A stretch of 64,000 bases of DNA, taken from contig CM061251.1 of assembly GCA_022605425.2 (NCBI GenBank), forward strand, positions 1 through 64,000, written 5' to 3'. Below, one piece after another: positions 45,706 through 56,018 of this stretch; position 1 is the first letter of the stretch; the number at the start of each line of letters is the position of its first letter. A model generated the notes under the pieces. The model saw only the letters and a program-made list of their open reading frames with translations. It was not told where the DNA came from and did no database searches. This DNA comes from Hamiltosporidium tvaerminnensis. Lineage: Eukaryota; Microsporidia; Dubosqiidae. A program made the translations under genes and the position numbers.

Positions 45706-46099
45706 AAGGACTAGCAAACATTTTTTGAAAAAAGAAAATAAAAAATAAAAAAAATATTTTTTTGAATAATTCGAGATAAATAAAAGAAATAAAAATATTT
45801 GTAATTAAATCGAAAATTCTTTAATTTTATTTACATTAAATATTTGATTTTTAGTTTTATTTTGCTTACCATACTGTTTGATAAAGTTTTTTTTTTAATT
45901 TAGTCTTTTCTTTAGTAGTTGATTGAATATTTGGTTTTAATTTTTGATTCTATCTTTACTGAGATTTTTAGAGCATGATTTGATAACATAAATTTTTTTG
46001 ACAGCTTTACAATCCAAATTCGTTATAAAGTGTCGGGTTTTGATACTTTTAGAGTTTTTTCAACCATTTTATTTAATAAAATTCTGGGTTAAAATATTT
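45706..46099. other. Spacer and 3' flank of the retrotransposon
   Basis: AT-rich. The part next to 46,099 (minus-strand ATTTTAACCCAGAATTTTAT) is the start of the retrotransposon's 3' untranslated region, shared with 22.78 kb. Its outer border and duplication could not be located. Confidence 0.5.
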
Positions 46100-47992
46100 T
46101 TACCAATTTTTTATGTTTTCTTCTACCTGTTTAACCACAGTTGTCTCTTCTTCCAAATCCGACTCTTCATTTATGTTATTGGTCGATTCCTCTAAAGTGG
46201 TTCCTCCTTGTAAAATAAAGGGGGCTTTATATTTTGGTTTAAAATTTTTGGCACCATCTTCCTCTGTTTTCGCTTCTTTTAAAGGGGGTATTGGTTCCTC
46301 ATGCATCTCTGATCTCATAATAACACCCATTGACGCTCTCTCCCAGCTCTCTTCGGCATTTAGTCCTGACTCAAGTCCTCTTCGTCGATCAAAGGAAATA
46401 GTTTCGACTGTCTTTTTAAGTACTATAGACTGAATGTATGCTTCTACATTCATGGGTATTTCTAGTCTTTTAAGATGAGATTTATGATATTTTGTCACAA
46501 TACCGTCCCAGGTCATCACATAAGGGATTATCTCAACACTACACTTATAAATAAGGCCCAACTCATTGGCTAGCAGGTCATACTTCCTAAGTTTTTCAGT
46601 TTCAACTATTTGAAGTGAATCTTGGGAAGTGATTCCTACTTCAATGAGTGTTATCTTATTCTTCTTCTTATCTAAAATAAATATGACCGGTCTGTTATTC
46701 CGAATTTTAACATCAGTTTTAATTCTGGTGTCCACTCTTATCTCTGCATACTCATTATCAAGAATTTCTTGAACTGAGTGGCTCCTTATTCGTTTTGAAG
46801 ACTTAAACTTATATCTATTTAGAAGGAAAAGGAGAAGGTGTAGGCATCTAACCACTTCATTATGCCGTCTAGTGTAATCATGGCCTAGCATTTTTTCACA
46901 TCTAGTTGCTAGATGATCCACAGTCTTACCAGACTTCCCGCAATGTTGACACACACCATCTGCTCCCCAGAATACATTTCTATCCTGGATATAGCAGAAC
47001 ACAGCTTCATTTCGTGGCCTAATATTTCCTCTCTTTAGCCATCTTGAAGAGTCACTAACACTCACAAGCTCATTTTTCCTTGCATTATATAACTTTGAAT
47101 GGAGTTTTCGTTTTTCTATTTCGTTATATAGTTTTGCAAGTTGAGCTTCTTCTAAACTTTTCTTAGTGACTTCTTCTACCAACCTGTACTTTACTTTTAA
47201 GAAGCCTTTTATTAGTGCAAGATGGGTTTTATTATTATTCTCCACCTTGAGGATTGCTGCTCGTCTAGTTGATATTTCTTTACTTTTTTCCAGACAATCC
47301 AAGAGTTGCAGAAGCATATGTTCGCTTCGCAACTCAACACTATGTAGGCCTCTTCCAAGTTCTGTTCTAGGAAGATACAACCGCTCTTTACATCCTGGGC
47401 GGAGATGTATCTTATTTTTAACCAACACCGCACGCACTGCATCATCTAACTTAGAGAAGTCAGCCGGTTCAAGTCGAAGTACTCCTATGTGGTAGTTGAT
47501 TAACGATATCGCATGTTGATTGATTGCAGAAAATAAATTTTTTGCATTTAATCTAGTGTGACAAAGTCTTTCAACTCTTGATATAAGTTTGCTCTGTACT
47601 TCTTCAAATGAGCTACGTGTTGGGATTCCTCTGCTATCTTCTATTATTCCTAAATATTTGTAAACACTAACACCTTCTAGAAGAGTAGCAGTATCTTCAC
47701 AACACGTATCATTTGTGGCTGACTTCTCTTTGTTAATCTCTAAGCCAATCACCTCTAAAAATTCCTTTGCCTCGCCTGTCATAGCACTCAATGTGGAGCT
47801 GTCTTTTGCAAGGAGCTTAAGATCATCAATAAACAAGAGATGATTAGTAGAATGGGATTCTGCGTCTGTTTGTACTGTCACTTTTGTGTATTTTTCATTA
47901 AGCTTTCGGCTTAATGGATCCATACACAACACAAATAACGATGATGACAAACTATCTCCTTGCAGAATCCCTCTCTCAATGTTCTTTCATGC
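46100..47992 (-). pseudogene. Retrotransposon: RT core, CCHC knuckle and endonuclease part
   Basis: Open for about 630 codons from ERGILQGDSLSSSLFVLCMD, the RT motif around the Q-G-D-S/x-L-S turn, though without an ATG at its start. The catalytic box is LLFIDDLKLLA (about 47,805-47,840). A C-terminal helical region follows, then CQHCGKSGKTVDHLATRC (about 46,905-46,960; C-x2-C-x7-H-x4-C). The endonuclease has NNRPVIFILD and then TLIEVGI. The expected RPD of this PD-(D/E)xK-type nuclease reads RPV (GTC), so the catalytic Asp is lost. The 24 kb relic keeps RPD. The last 70 residues are acidic and low in complexity. Confidence 0.85.
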
Positions 47993-48046
47993 TTTTTTCG
48001 GGCTTCATATATAAATTTCAATTTTGATATAATTACCTTGATAATT

Positions 48047-48882
48047 TCAGAAGCAATCAAGATAAGTAAGGTTGATGCATTGAGTTAAATAAGCATAATC
48101 TATTGAATCATTAGCTTTTTTAACATCAATCCATGTTGCCTTAAGATTATTTCCATACTCTTTATTTAAGGCAATATTCAGTAGAGCCTGCTCTTTCGCT
48201 CCCTGCACACCTCTTACCGCCCCTAATTGGTTCTCTGCAAGCAACCCTCGCCTTTCCACTTCAAGTTGAACGACTTTCGTTACACACTTTGTCGTTAACT
48301 TATAGAGGTTAGACATACAAGTGATTGGCCTGTAGTCAGAGCCTCTTCGTGGAATTCCTTTCGGTATCAAATACGTAAGCCCGCTGTAAAACCAATCAGC
48401 TTGAGTTGTTTCTTCTAAACATATATAACTTTCACAATATCATAAAGATATTTGTGAAGAGTTGTAAGTTTCTTAATGAAAAAATTGTAAATACCATCAA
48501 TTCCAGCAGCTTTCCAATTGGGAAGCCAATTAATGATATTTACAAATTCATCAAGTGAAGGAAACGTGGTCGGATGATTATCTGATACAAATGGAATCAA
48601 ATAATCATCGTACGTGACTGTGTCATCATTTTTGTTCCACATTGTAGACCAAAAACTCACAATTTCATCACGGCTAACCACATGCTCGGATTCTACACGC
48701 TCAGATAACCCACGATAAAATCGACCTCGGAAAAGCTCAAACATACGATTCTCTTTTCGGAATTGCTTCCTACTTTCATGCATCGTAATTTTTTTCTCGT
48801 AAACATTCAAAGACTCATTCTTCTTAACTAAAGCCTCAGAAAGATCAGTTACGCTGCTCAAGTTTAAATTAAACTCTCGCAT
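48047..48882 (-). pseudogene. Retrotransposon: N-terminal reverse transcriptase part
   Basis: Two frames, joined across a shift near 48,420. The first (48,882-48,415) has WLPNWKAAGIDGIYNFFIK, the counterpart of the W-K-x-PG-x-DG segment that opens the RT domain. The second (48,370-48,047) has LIPKGIPRRGSDYRPITCMS, the R-P-I-T-(C/L) motif. It then has ATWIDVKKANDSIDYAYL, motif A. The usual KKAYDS reads KKANDS here, but the catalytic Asp of WIDV is present. Upstream, 48,883-49,118 is open only with stops, reading AAYIMQAAQICYDEATRKEK. Confidence 0.8.
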
Positions 48883-49118
48883 GATTTTCTTAAGGCTCTT
48901 CGTTTCCGAAGTGGTGAGCTTTTCCTGCTTACGAGCCTTCTCGAGAAGATCTTTGGAAAGTACTAACTTAGAAATTTTACTTTCTATGTTTTTCTCTCAA
49001 GCGGATCTAGGCTTCTCTTTACGTGTTGCCTCGTCATAGCATATCTGCGCAGCTTGCATGATATACGCGGCTTCCGTAATTGACTCAGGTACATGAGCTT
49101 TGGCTTATTCACCGGCTA

Positions 49119-49865
49119 CTAGATTAATGAGATCAGAACTTTACTATCAACCAATTCATTTGGATGTTTTCTAGTTCGGACCACCACTTTTCCAATTTCG
49201 TTCTCCGAGATTTCTTTGATTTTACTCAAGAATTTATCTCTTAGATTTATGTACTCCGTGGTGTCGGTCAAGGTGCATGTATCAGCGAGACAAGTGGCGA
49301 TTCTACGTCGCTCTCCATTCTCTTCTGATTTTACTTCCTTTCCCATCTCACTTTGTGCCAATTTTTTTAACACTTCGAGAGTTTCAGTGCAGCCGAATTT
49401 CTCATTATAGTACCTGTGAAGCTCTGTCCAGCCATTTCTTGGCATTCTTTCAAACCTTGTCTGTACTGCAAAAAAAACAATTCGAGGCCATTCCTTCGGG
49501 TCGGCTGTTACGGAGTCGAATATCGTCCGCAATGCCATTAGCCTGTTACCTTCCGGAATAGCTAGAGTACAGGGGCTTGTCATGTCGTACGATGGCTCGC
49601 ACGCAGAGACTTCAACCGAAGAGGGAACTGGTGCATTAGGCGAAGGTAAGATGTCAAGCCCACTATTTTGCATTTTACTGCATGTTTGGCTTGGTGGTGG
49701 AGGTGTTATTGTTGTGTAGGAGGAGGAAGGTAGGGGAATCGCCGGTGGGTGTAGCTTACATTTTTGTATCTCACTATCACTCTTTTTCACCTCATCAGCG
49801 TCGTTTGCAGCCTTTATTTTGGTATTATTCGATATTTCGCTGCTAACATTTTTCTTTCTACCCAT
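49119..49865 (-). pseudogene. Retrotransposon: N-terminal region
   Basis: Starts at ATG 49,865 (MGRKKNVSSEISNN). The longer open frame to 49,958 runs into element A and is chance. Residues 40-95 are rich in Pro, Ser and Thr. Residues about 145-180 (KEWPRIVFFAVQTRF then GWTELHRYYNEKFGCTETLE) have Trp spacing and an arginine/lysine content that recall a Myb/SANT-like DNA-binding module, as found in R2-group N termini. This is inference, with no C2H2 finger visible. The frame ends at 49,119 by a shift; coding continues in another frame (DLINLVAGE). Confidence 0.6.
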
Positions 49866-49927
49866 AAAACTTTTTTCAACCAAATTGCTATATATTTTTA
49901 ATATTTTTATATATATTTTATATTTTG

Positions 49928-50604
49928 GTGGAGGGAGGATAATCACGTAAAAAAACATCTGCTTGGCAATGAGTATGTGAAATTGGCGTAAAGATTATTG
50001 TTTGGATTTTTAGTGGGAATAAAACCACAATAAATTTTCGGATGCTCCATGGGAGTTTGTATGAGGAGCAGAAAAGGTCTATGAAATGGCGAAACTTTTT
50101 CTAAAAATATATTTTGTAGTTTTTATGTAACCAGATTGTAGATTGCTGTTGAACTTGTAGGTAATTGCCATGTAAAAGCATAGAAATCTAGCCTTGCTTA
50201 CTTGCGTTAGAAGACTTAGCACCTAAGAGATATAAAAAGTTTGTATGACATTGCCTTATCTAAGAAGATCCTGATTTTGTTGGCGAGTTATATCTTAGCT
50301 GGAAGTTTATGGGGTTCGGAAGGTGCAGATTATATAAGAATCTTACATAGTCTTGGAGGGGTTAATATGTAGGTTTGACCTACGATCGCAGTCTATGCAA
50401 CGAACATTAACGAACTCCGGAAAACATATCCCTTATCAATTGGGTTCTACAAACTTTTTAGATGAATGGCGTTGGCGTCGTAGGGGGTGCCTATCCATGG
50501 AGTGTTGAGGTGCAGTTATTTGTGTTAAACCTAGAATGCGTTAATGTCATGAAAACAATGTAACACTTGCCACTGTTTTTAACGATTTGATAGTTTTTAA
50601 ATAA
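49928..50604 (+). repeat. Element A, copy abutting the retrotransposon
   Basis: About 675 bases. It begins GTGGAGGGAGGATAATCACG and follows the family order to TAGTTTTTAAATAAAAG, with more substitutions than the 33.3 and 44.5 kb copies. It lacks about 60 bases in the middle (the CCGGGAGAGCTAAGTAGCAG region). The hairpin is changed to GTAGGT-TTG-ACCTAC at 50,369-50,383. No target-site duplication is seen next to it: its left flank is the 5' end of the minus-strand retrotransposon. It lies 300 bases upstream of the Ran ATG. Confidence 0.85.
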
Positions 50605-50896
50605 AAGTTACTGTTATACCTTCTAGAATATTTTCTATTATTTTGGTCCATTTTAATATTTTTTCAATAAAATATTTCAAAAATTCACTTAGTTTTCAAA
50701 TTTACAGTTCTTTATTTTAATTTTTCATTCTTCACATAATTCTATATTTTTCATGCCTTTTAAATATTAATTTTTTTATTATTTCATTTATTTTTTCAAA
50801 TTCATATTTTTTATCTTTTTATTTCTAATCTTTCATTTTCTTAAATTTTTTAAAAAAAATGTTTCAAAAAAAAAGTATTTAAAGATATTTCTTACT
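50605..50896. other. Upstream region of Ran
   Basis: Low-complexity A/T sequence. The only non-AT signal is GACCCCT at the ATG. The AAATTTTTTAAAAAAAATG stretch near 50,845 recalls an AAATTT-type box. Confidence 0.4.
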
Positions 50897-50903
50897 GACC
50901 CCT
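50897..50903 (+). promoter_or_regulatory. CCCC start-proximal motif of Ran
   Basis: GACCCCT directly precedes the ATG, one base separating CCCC from it. Same type of motif as in SPC2 and the SLC44-like gene; expected for a highly expressed microsporidian gene with a very short leader. Confidence 0.5.
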
Positions 50904-51575
50904 ATGGCTCGTACAGAAAGAGATCTTTACGCTTTCAAGGTAGTTCTTATCGGTGATGGAGGTACAGGAAAGACAACATATATAAATCGAGTCAGACAAG
51001 GTGGCTTCATAAAAGATTATGTTGCTACTGTAGGTGCAGTGGTACATGAAGTAAGATTTACAATAAGTGAACAGCACGACATTCTTTTCTACGTGTGGGA
51101 CACTGCTGGTCAAGAAATGCACAGCATTTTGAATGAAACGTATTATTTGGATGCGGATGGTGCAATTATAATGTTTGATATCACTTCCCGTATTACGTTT
51201 ACACATGTTCCTTTCTGGTTACAAAAATTGAGAAATGTAAGTTCTTTGAACAATAACGAAGTACCGGTCGTTGTTTGTGGTAACAAAGTGGATATTAAAG
51301 ATAGAAAAGTCAAAGCCAAACAAATTATGGAAGGACTTTCTCGAGATATTTTACATTACACTGATATCAGTGCCAAGAGTAATTATAATTTTGAAGTTCC
51401 TTTTCTTGTTTTAGCTCGTAGACTTACTGGTATTAATAATTTAGTATTTCTTGCTAATATTAGTCTTGCACCTGCTGAAGTATCTATGAGTGAAGAAGCT
51501 CTTAGAGAATCTATGAACGTTATGCAGGATGTTTATCGTGCCAGAACTATTGAATTACCTGAAGATGAATTATAA
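50904..51575 (+). CDS. RAN: Ran GTPase (Gsp1-type nuclear transport GTPase)
   Basis: 223 residues. P-loop GDGGTGKTT is at 17-25, switch I YVATVG with Thr42, WDTAGQE at 65-71, NKVD at 127-130 and SAKSNYNFE at 156-164. The KDRKVKAK and SAKSNYNFE-x-PF signatures identify Ran rather than Rab or Rho. There is no C-terminal prenylation cysteine, and the tail ends PEDEL, a reduced form of Ran's acidic end. Ran drives import and export through the nuclear pore. Switch II is unusual: after GQE it reads MHSILNETYY, where Ran usually has KFGGLRDGYY. This changes the residues known to bind NTF2 (Lys71, Phe72, Arg76 in human numbering). The basic HRKK patch after KVKAK is also missing. GTP-binding residues and the catalytic Gln are intact, so it should still be an active GTPase. 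Confidence 0.95.
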   Translation: MARTERDLYAFKVVLIGDGGTGKTTYINRVRQGGFIKDYVATVGAVVHEVRFTISEQHDILFYVWDTAGQEMHSILNETYYLDADGAIIMFDITSRITFTHVPFWLQKLRNVSSLNNNEVPVVVCGNKVDIKDRKVKAKQIMEGLSRDILHYTDISAKSNYNFEVPFLVLARRLTGINNLVFLANISLAPAEVSMSEEALRESMNVMQDVYRARTIELPEDEL

Positions 51576-51961
51576 TGAGGATATTTAAATAAAGAAATGA
51601 TTTGGTGAAATTTAATTTTTGATTTATTTTTAAATTCTATTTATGTTTGGTGGGTGCAATTTAAATTCTTTCTAATATTTTTTTTAAATATTTTTTTATT
51701 CGTTTTTTTTGTTATCTCGTTTTTAATTCTCGGTTTGTAATAGAAAAATTTTTTTTTTCATATTTTTTTTATCGTTTTTTTTTGTAATTGTCTTTTATTG
51801 TTTCTTGTCGTAGAATAAAAAAATATTTTTGTTCGTTTTTTTTATAAAAATTTACATTAATTGAATCTGTTTTTGGTTTTATTAAGAAAAATAAATAAAT
51901 ATTTTGAAAATCGAAAAATATTTTTTTTTAATTTTTAAACATTTTACTCTTTCTTTGGCAA
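51576..51961. other. Convergent intergenic spacer
   Basis: 386 bases of T-runs between the stop codons of the convergent Ran and secreted-protein genes. No gene. The T-rich runs might serve 3' end formation on either strand. Confidence 0.5.
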
Positions 51962-52585
51962 TTAATCTGAATTGGTTTCATCAAATGAATATTCTTCAGA
52001 TTGAATTTCATCGATATCATCGTTTTTAAATTGAATTTCATCAGAATGTTTTTCGTCAGATTGAATTTCATAGACAGGATCTTCTTTAAAATGAATCTCA
52101 TCGGAATGGTTTTCTTCTTGCTGAAGTTCATCAAAATATGATTCATTGACATTTTTTTTCTTTGAATAATTGTTTGAAGACTGGATTTTATTAGAATTTC
52201 TGGAAGACTGAATTTTATCAGAGTTGTTTTTAGAAGAATTAATTTTAGCAGTATGGTTTTTAGAAGATTGATTTATTTCGGTGTAATTGTCAGAAGATTC
52301 GTATAAATCGGTATGATTTTTTTCAGCTTCAAGAAATCTATACTTCTTATATTGATCAACTAAAACTACCGGGTTAGCTTCAGATAAAAACGTAATAATA
52401 CACATATCATTGAATCTAGGATGATTTATTTGTCTATGTCGTTCTTCTTGAGACACAATATATCCGTCGGTACCAAATCCGCATAATATTTCAACATTTT
52501 CAGTTGAATTCCCATTTTTGTGTTCGTTTGTTTTTATTCCACACACAGCCACTACAATGTATAAATATAAATAAAATATTTCCAT
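51962..52585 (-). CDS. Secreted low-complexity acidic protein
   Basis: 207 residues. Residues 1-15 (MEIFYLYLYIVVAVCG) look like a signal peptide. Residues 20-95 form a compact region with cysteines (ILCGFGTDGYIV, DMCIITFLSEANPVVLVDQY) and no family I know. From about 90 on it is repetitive. First come decads of the type N-x-S-x-x-I-x-x-S-S with many N-glycosylation sequons (NHT, NYT, NQS, NNS). Then come about 10-residue acidic units built on SDEIHF / YEIQS / SDEIQF / DEIQS. A conserved head with an expanded tandem tail is common in microsporidian spore-wall or host-facing proteins, but that role is inference. It is convergent with Ran. Confidence 0.7.
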   Translation of the reverse strand: MEIFYLYLYIVVAVCGIKTNEHKNGNSTENVEILCGFGTDGYIVSQEERHRQINHPRFNDMCIITFLSEANPVVLVDQYKKYRFLEAEKNHTDLYESSDNYTEINQSSKNHTAKINSSKNNSDKIQSSRNSNKIQSSNNYSKKKNVNESYFDELQQEENHSDEIHFKEDPVYEIQSDEKHSDEIQFKNDDIDEIQSEEYSFDETNSD

Positions 52586-54355
52586 TTTTATATTTCTTAT
52601 CCGCGTGTATTTATACTTTTAAATTTAATTTCAACAAATCTATAATGTTCTTATTTCTTTAAAAAGAAATACTCAATTGTATTTAAAAGTATGTTTGTAT
52701 TTAAACTTTTAAGGAAATATTAACTTATTAAAGTATAAAGATTCTGAGTATTTAAACATTTAAAGAAATAAGAATATTGTAGATTTATTGAAATAGAATA
52801 ATAAATATCAATGGACCAAAATTTTCTTGTGTATTTAGACATTTTAAGAAATTTTATCAAATATGTTTTTAAAAATAAACATTAATTTATGATAGTAACA
52901 AATATTTACTTTTAAAGCTTTGAAGGAATATTCTTTGTATAAAAAAAATAAAGTAAGAATCTATTCGTTCTTTAATATTTTTTTTATTATAAAGTATAAT
53001 TTAATTAAAAAATAGAAATATTTTTCAGGCAAATTGAACACATTATTTTAGAAGAAACAGGTTTTAGCAAAAATTTATGGTTAAGTATATAAATTTTTAT
53101 AAGAATATTGAATATAAATTTACTTTACATAGACAAATAAATAATAAAGGTAATGATTTAAGGAAATTTATTACTTTCGAATTGAGCATATTAAATAACT
53201 ATTTTTTCATTTTTGAAGTATTTTTTTACATTTTTTAATTATTTGTGTATAGAAATAGCTTATTGGATCAATTAAAAGAAATTTTATATAAGTTTCAAGA
53301 GTAAGAGTCTATTTGATTTATAAAATATATCAAGAAAAGCTTCAAAAATGTGTTGCCCTAAGAATAAAATTCATTTCAAAAATCAAGGAGAATAAAAGTA
53401 AAAATTTGTTTAAAATTAAGTCTTATTTAGACGCAAATTTTATATTCGAAAGTTATAAAAGTTTTGAATATAAAATTTATACAATATTAGATTATTTATT
53501 TATATATGTTTTTTTCATTTTTCCGCTTTCGTTTAACTGGCTCAAAATATCACTTTCGGTCTTATGTCTTCTAAACTTATAGATTCGATAATTTTAGATT
53601 TTTTTGCTAATATACTTTCCCAGTTGCTAAATATTTTTACGATTTTTATGGTTGTATAGTATATTTGCTATTCTGGTAGAAATAGAGAACAGTGGGCCTT
53701 TTACTCTGACATTTATTATTATAGAAGTATGGATTGATGCAGCAAAGTCTCGCGCTGCTAAGAGCAAAATGTAAAAAACTAGTGACAAATTATTACGTGT
53801 AACGAAAAAAATATCATGATGAATATAGAGCAGGGTAAAGCATGTTCAATAGGATAAAATCTAAATACTTGCCTATTTAAAGTCAAGGAGAGGTTTAAAA
53901 ACCCACAATATAAACTGTTGGAATCGGTTCTTCAAAATTTTTTAAACAAATGACCAAAACATATAAAAAATATTTAATAAAATAACCTTAAATCTATTTC
54001 ATCGCCACCTTAATTTTCTTCTACGGATGGCAAGTCAGAAAACAGAGGAGAGAAACTACCACTAATTTCTTCAAAAATGATTCCTTAAGATCGTAAGTAC
54101 CAGTGTAAGAACCCACGTATATTCCGCTACAAAGATTCAAAATGATTTATCTGAGTATGATATGATATTTACATTTGATTAAAGACCACGTACCTGGAAT
54201 TGTAATCGTTTCGAACCGTCATTTTCAGGTGTTTTAAACAGGAAAGAGGTCGATGGTGAAATAAAGATTATCCCCGAGATCATTTGTTCCTAATTTTAGA
54301 TATCCTTGCATAGCTCTTTCCAGAATTTGAATCATGACCCCAATCCTCTTTTCAA
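52586..54355. other. AT-rich spacer with decayed sequence at its end
   Basis: No supported gene. The frame at 53,313-53,582 has no ATG start and is rich in Lys and Phe from composition. From about 53,690 to 54,350 the sequence is less AT-rich and may be decayed mobile-element DNA leading into the next relic. Confidence 0.5.
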
Positions 54356-54359
54356 TCAA

Positions 54360-54615
54360 AAAAATCAAAATTGGTTTTTTGGCTATATACGACTGATTTT
54401 AACTCTCTGTCCTTACTGGTAAGCTTTTAGAGCATAATATGCCATGTTGTACAATACCATCCAAAATTATCACATAAAGAGTTATCTCTATATTAAATTT
54501 ATAAATAAGACCCAATTCATTGGCTAAAAATCCGTACTTCCATAGTTTGTGGTGTGAGAATTCGAAGCGACTTTTTTAAAACAATTCAGATAAAAAATAG
54601 CTATCTTATTAAATC
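54360..54615 (-). mobile_element. R2/R4-like retrotransposon relic (endonuclease part)
   Basis: The minus strand matches the 46 kb element over its endonuclease region, for example ANELGLIYKCSVEIIPYVMT against Q-stop-IGSYL-stop-I and SLCDN-type remains. At the DNA level CCAATTCATTGGCTA and ATCACATAA are shared. Stops and indels throughout; both ends worn. Confidence 0.6.
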
Positions 54616-56018
54616 AATAAAAACATTAATCTTTTAATTTTTTTTTGTAAGTCTGCTTGAATATTTTTTGTTTTTTGATATCCGATGAAGAGAATATTCT
54701 TAAATTCTATGTTTGTGACATAAATTATTTTTACATTTTTTCTTTATATGATACAGTCAAAAACAAAAAAAAAGTGAAAATCAGATTTTTTTCTATTTTC
54801 TTTTCTTGTAAAAAAAATAATTGAATACATGGGTAAAATAAGAATTAATTAATTAACTAAATGATTTTTAAATATACAAATAAGCGATAAAAATTTTCTT
54901 TTTATTATTCAATGTAAGGGTTAATTGCTATTTTAATATTTTTAAGCAACCATTACAATTCAAAGAAAAGCTAAATGATTTTAAAAGAATTCTATATTTA
55001 AAAGAATTTCTAAATCGAAAAAATTGCGATATTTTATAGTAAAAAACAACCAATCATTTATGCGTATTTGTCTTTTTCTATTAAATTCAGAATATTTTTT
55101 CTTTTTTAAATTTTCCTTAAAAACTTATTTTCCTAAAATAAACTTATATCACTTTTTAATTTACTTTCTCAATTTTCGTTCTCACTAGATTTTAAATTTT
55201 TAATAATGTATATTTTCTTTATTTTTTTTATTATTTTTATAAATTGCATGAACATTAATTCTATATCTTTTCTTATCTAATCAATATTATAATATACTAA
55301 TTATCAATTTTAATTTACTTCAAAAGTCTAACAAGTGAATTTAGGCTTTTTGGTGTTATTAAAGATAAACTTCAAATTCCTTTACATTTGAAGATCTTTT
55401 AACAAAAAAAAATATTTCCATTTTTTTTATTCAAATAGATATCTAGACAAAACCTATAATTTGTTGGAATATCATCTAACAAGGAACAACATAAATAAAA
55501 AAAAATCAATAATAAAAAATAAAAAAATTATATATAAATCAATAAAAATAGAGAATTAAAATATAAAAAAAAACAGGTATAAAACCAATTAAACAAACAA
55601 TAAAAGCTACTGTATTAAAATAATACATTTATTTCTTTATTTGATATAATAATTTTAAAATTTACCAAAAATATAATTTAATAGATTTTTTATAGTAAAT
55701 CTATTTAATTTTTTCTATAAAAGTATCAAACAATAGAATTTATTGTATAAATATTTTAATAACCATTCATATAAATATTTATTTTAAAAAATTTTCAAAT
55801 TTTTTATTTACAAATAAGTTAAAGTATTATTTAGTTTTAAATACAACTTTATTTCTTTCTTTAAGAATTAAGAAATATTAAAATTATTTTTTTTAAATAT
55901 TTTTTCTTTAATTTAACGGTATTTCTCTTTTATATTTGCCTCTTCTTTTTTTATTTTTTTAAAAAATTAATTTATCTTTATAAAAGGGCCTCTTATAGAA
56001 AAATAACTACAAATAAAG
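54616..56018. other. AT-rich spacer
   Basis: No gene, repeat copy or RNA recognised. AAAAGGGCCTC at 55,983-55,992 is the only GC-containing motif near the next gene's start (about 30 bases upstream) and could be its GGG-type signal. Confidence 0.5.

Larger units (their letters stand above)
46100..49927 (-). mobile_element. R2/R4-like non-LTR retrotransposon, nearly full length but broken
   Basis: A single-ORF element (about 3.8 kb) on the minus strand. In order it has an N-terminal region with a Pro-rich stretch, a reverse transcriptase, a CCHC zinc knuckle and a restriction-like endonuclease. This is the plan of the R2/R4/Dong group, whose members insert by target-primed reverse transcription. 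Breaks: a frame change near 49,135, in-frame stops near 49,108 and 48,998, a frame change near 48,420 and another between 48,060 and 47,990. It is therefore inactive. A 5'-truncated relative lies at 22.9-24.5 kb and shorter scraps at 6.9, 22.7 and 54.4 kb. Its 5' end touches the 5' end of an element A copy at 49,928. Confidence 0.88.

Noticed and set aside
47166-47495. 109-codon plus-strand frame
   Set aside because: Shadow of the retrotransposon reading on the minus strand.
50892-51206. 104-codon minus-strand frame
   Set aside because: Antisense shadow of the Ran gene.
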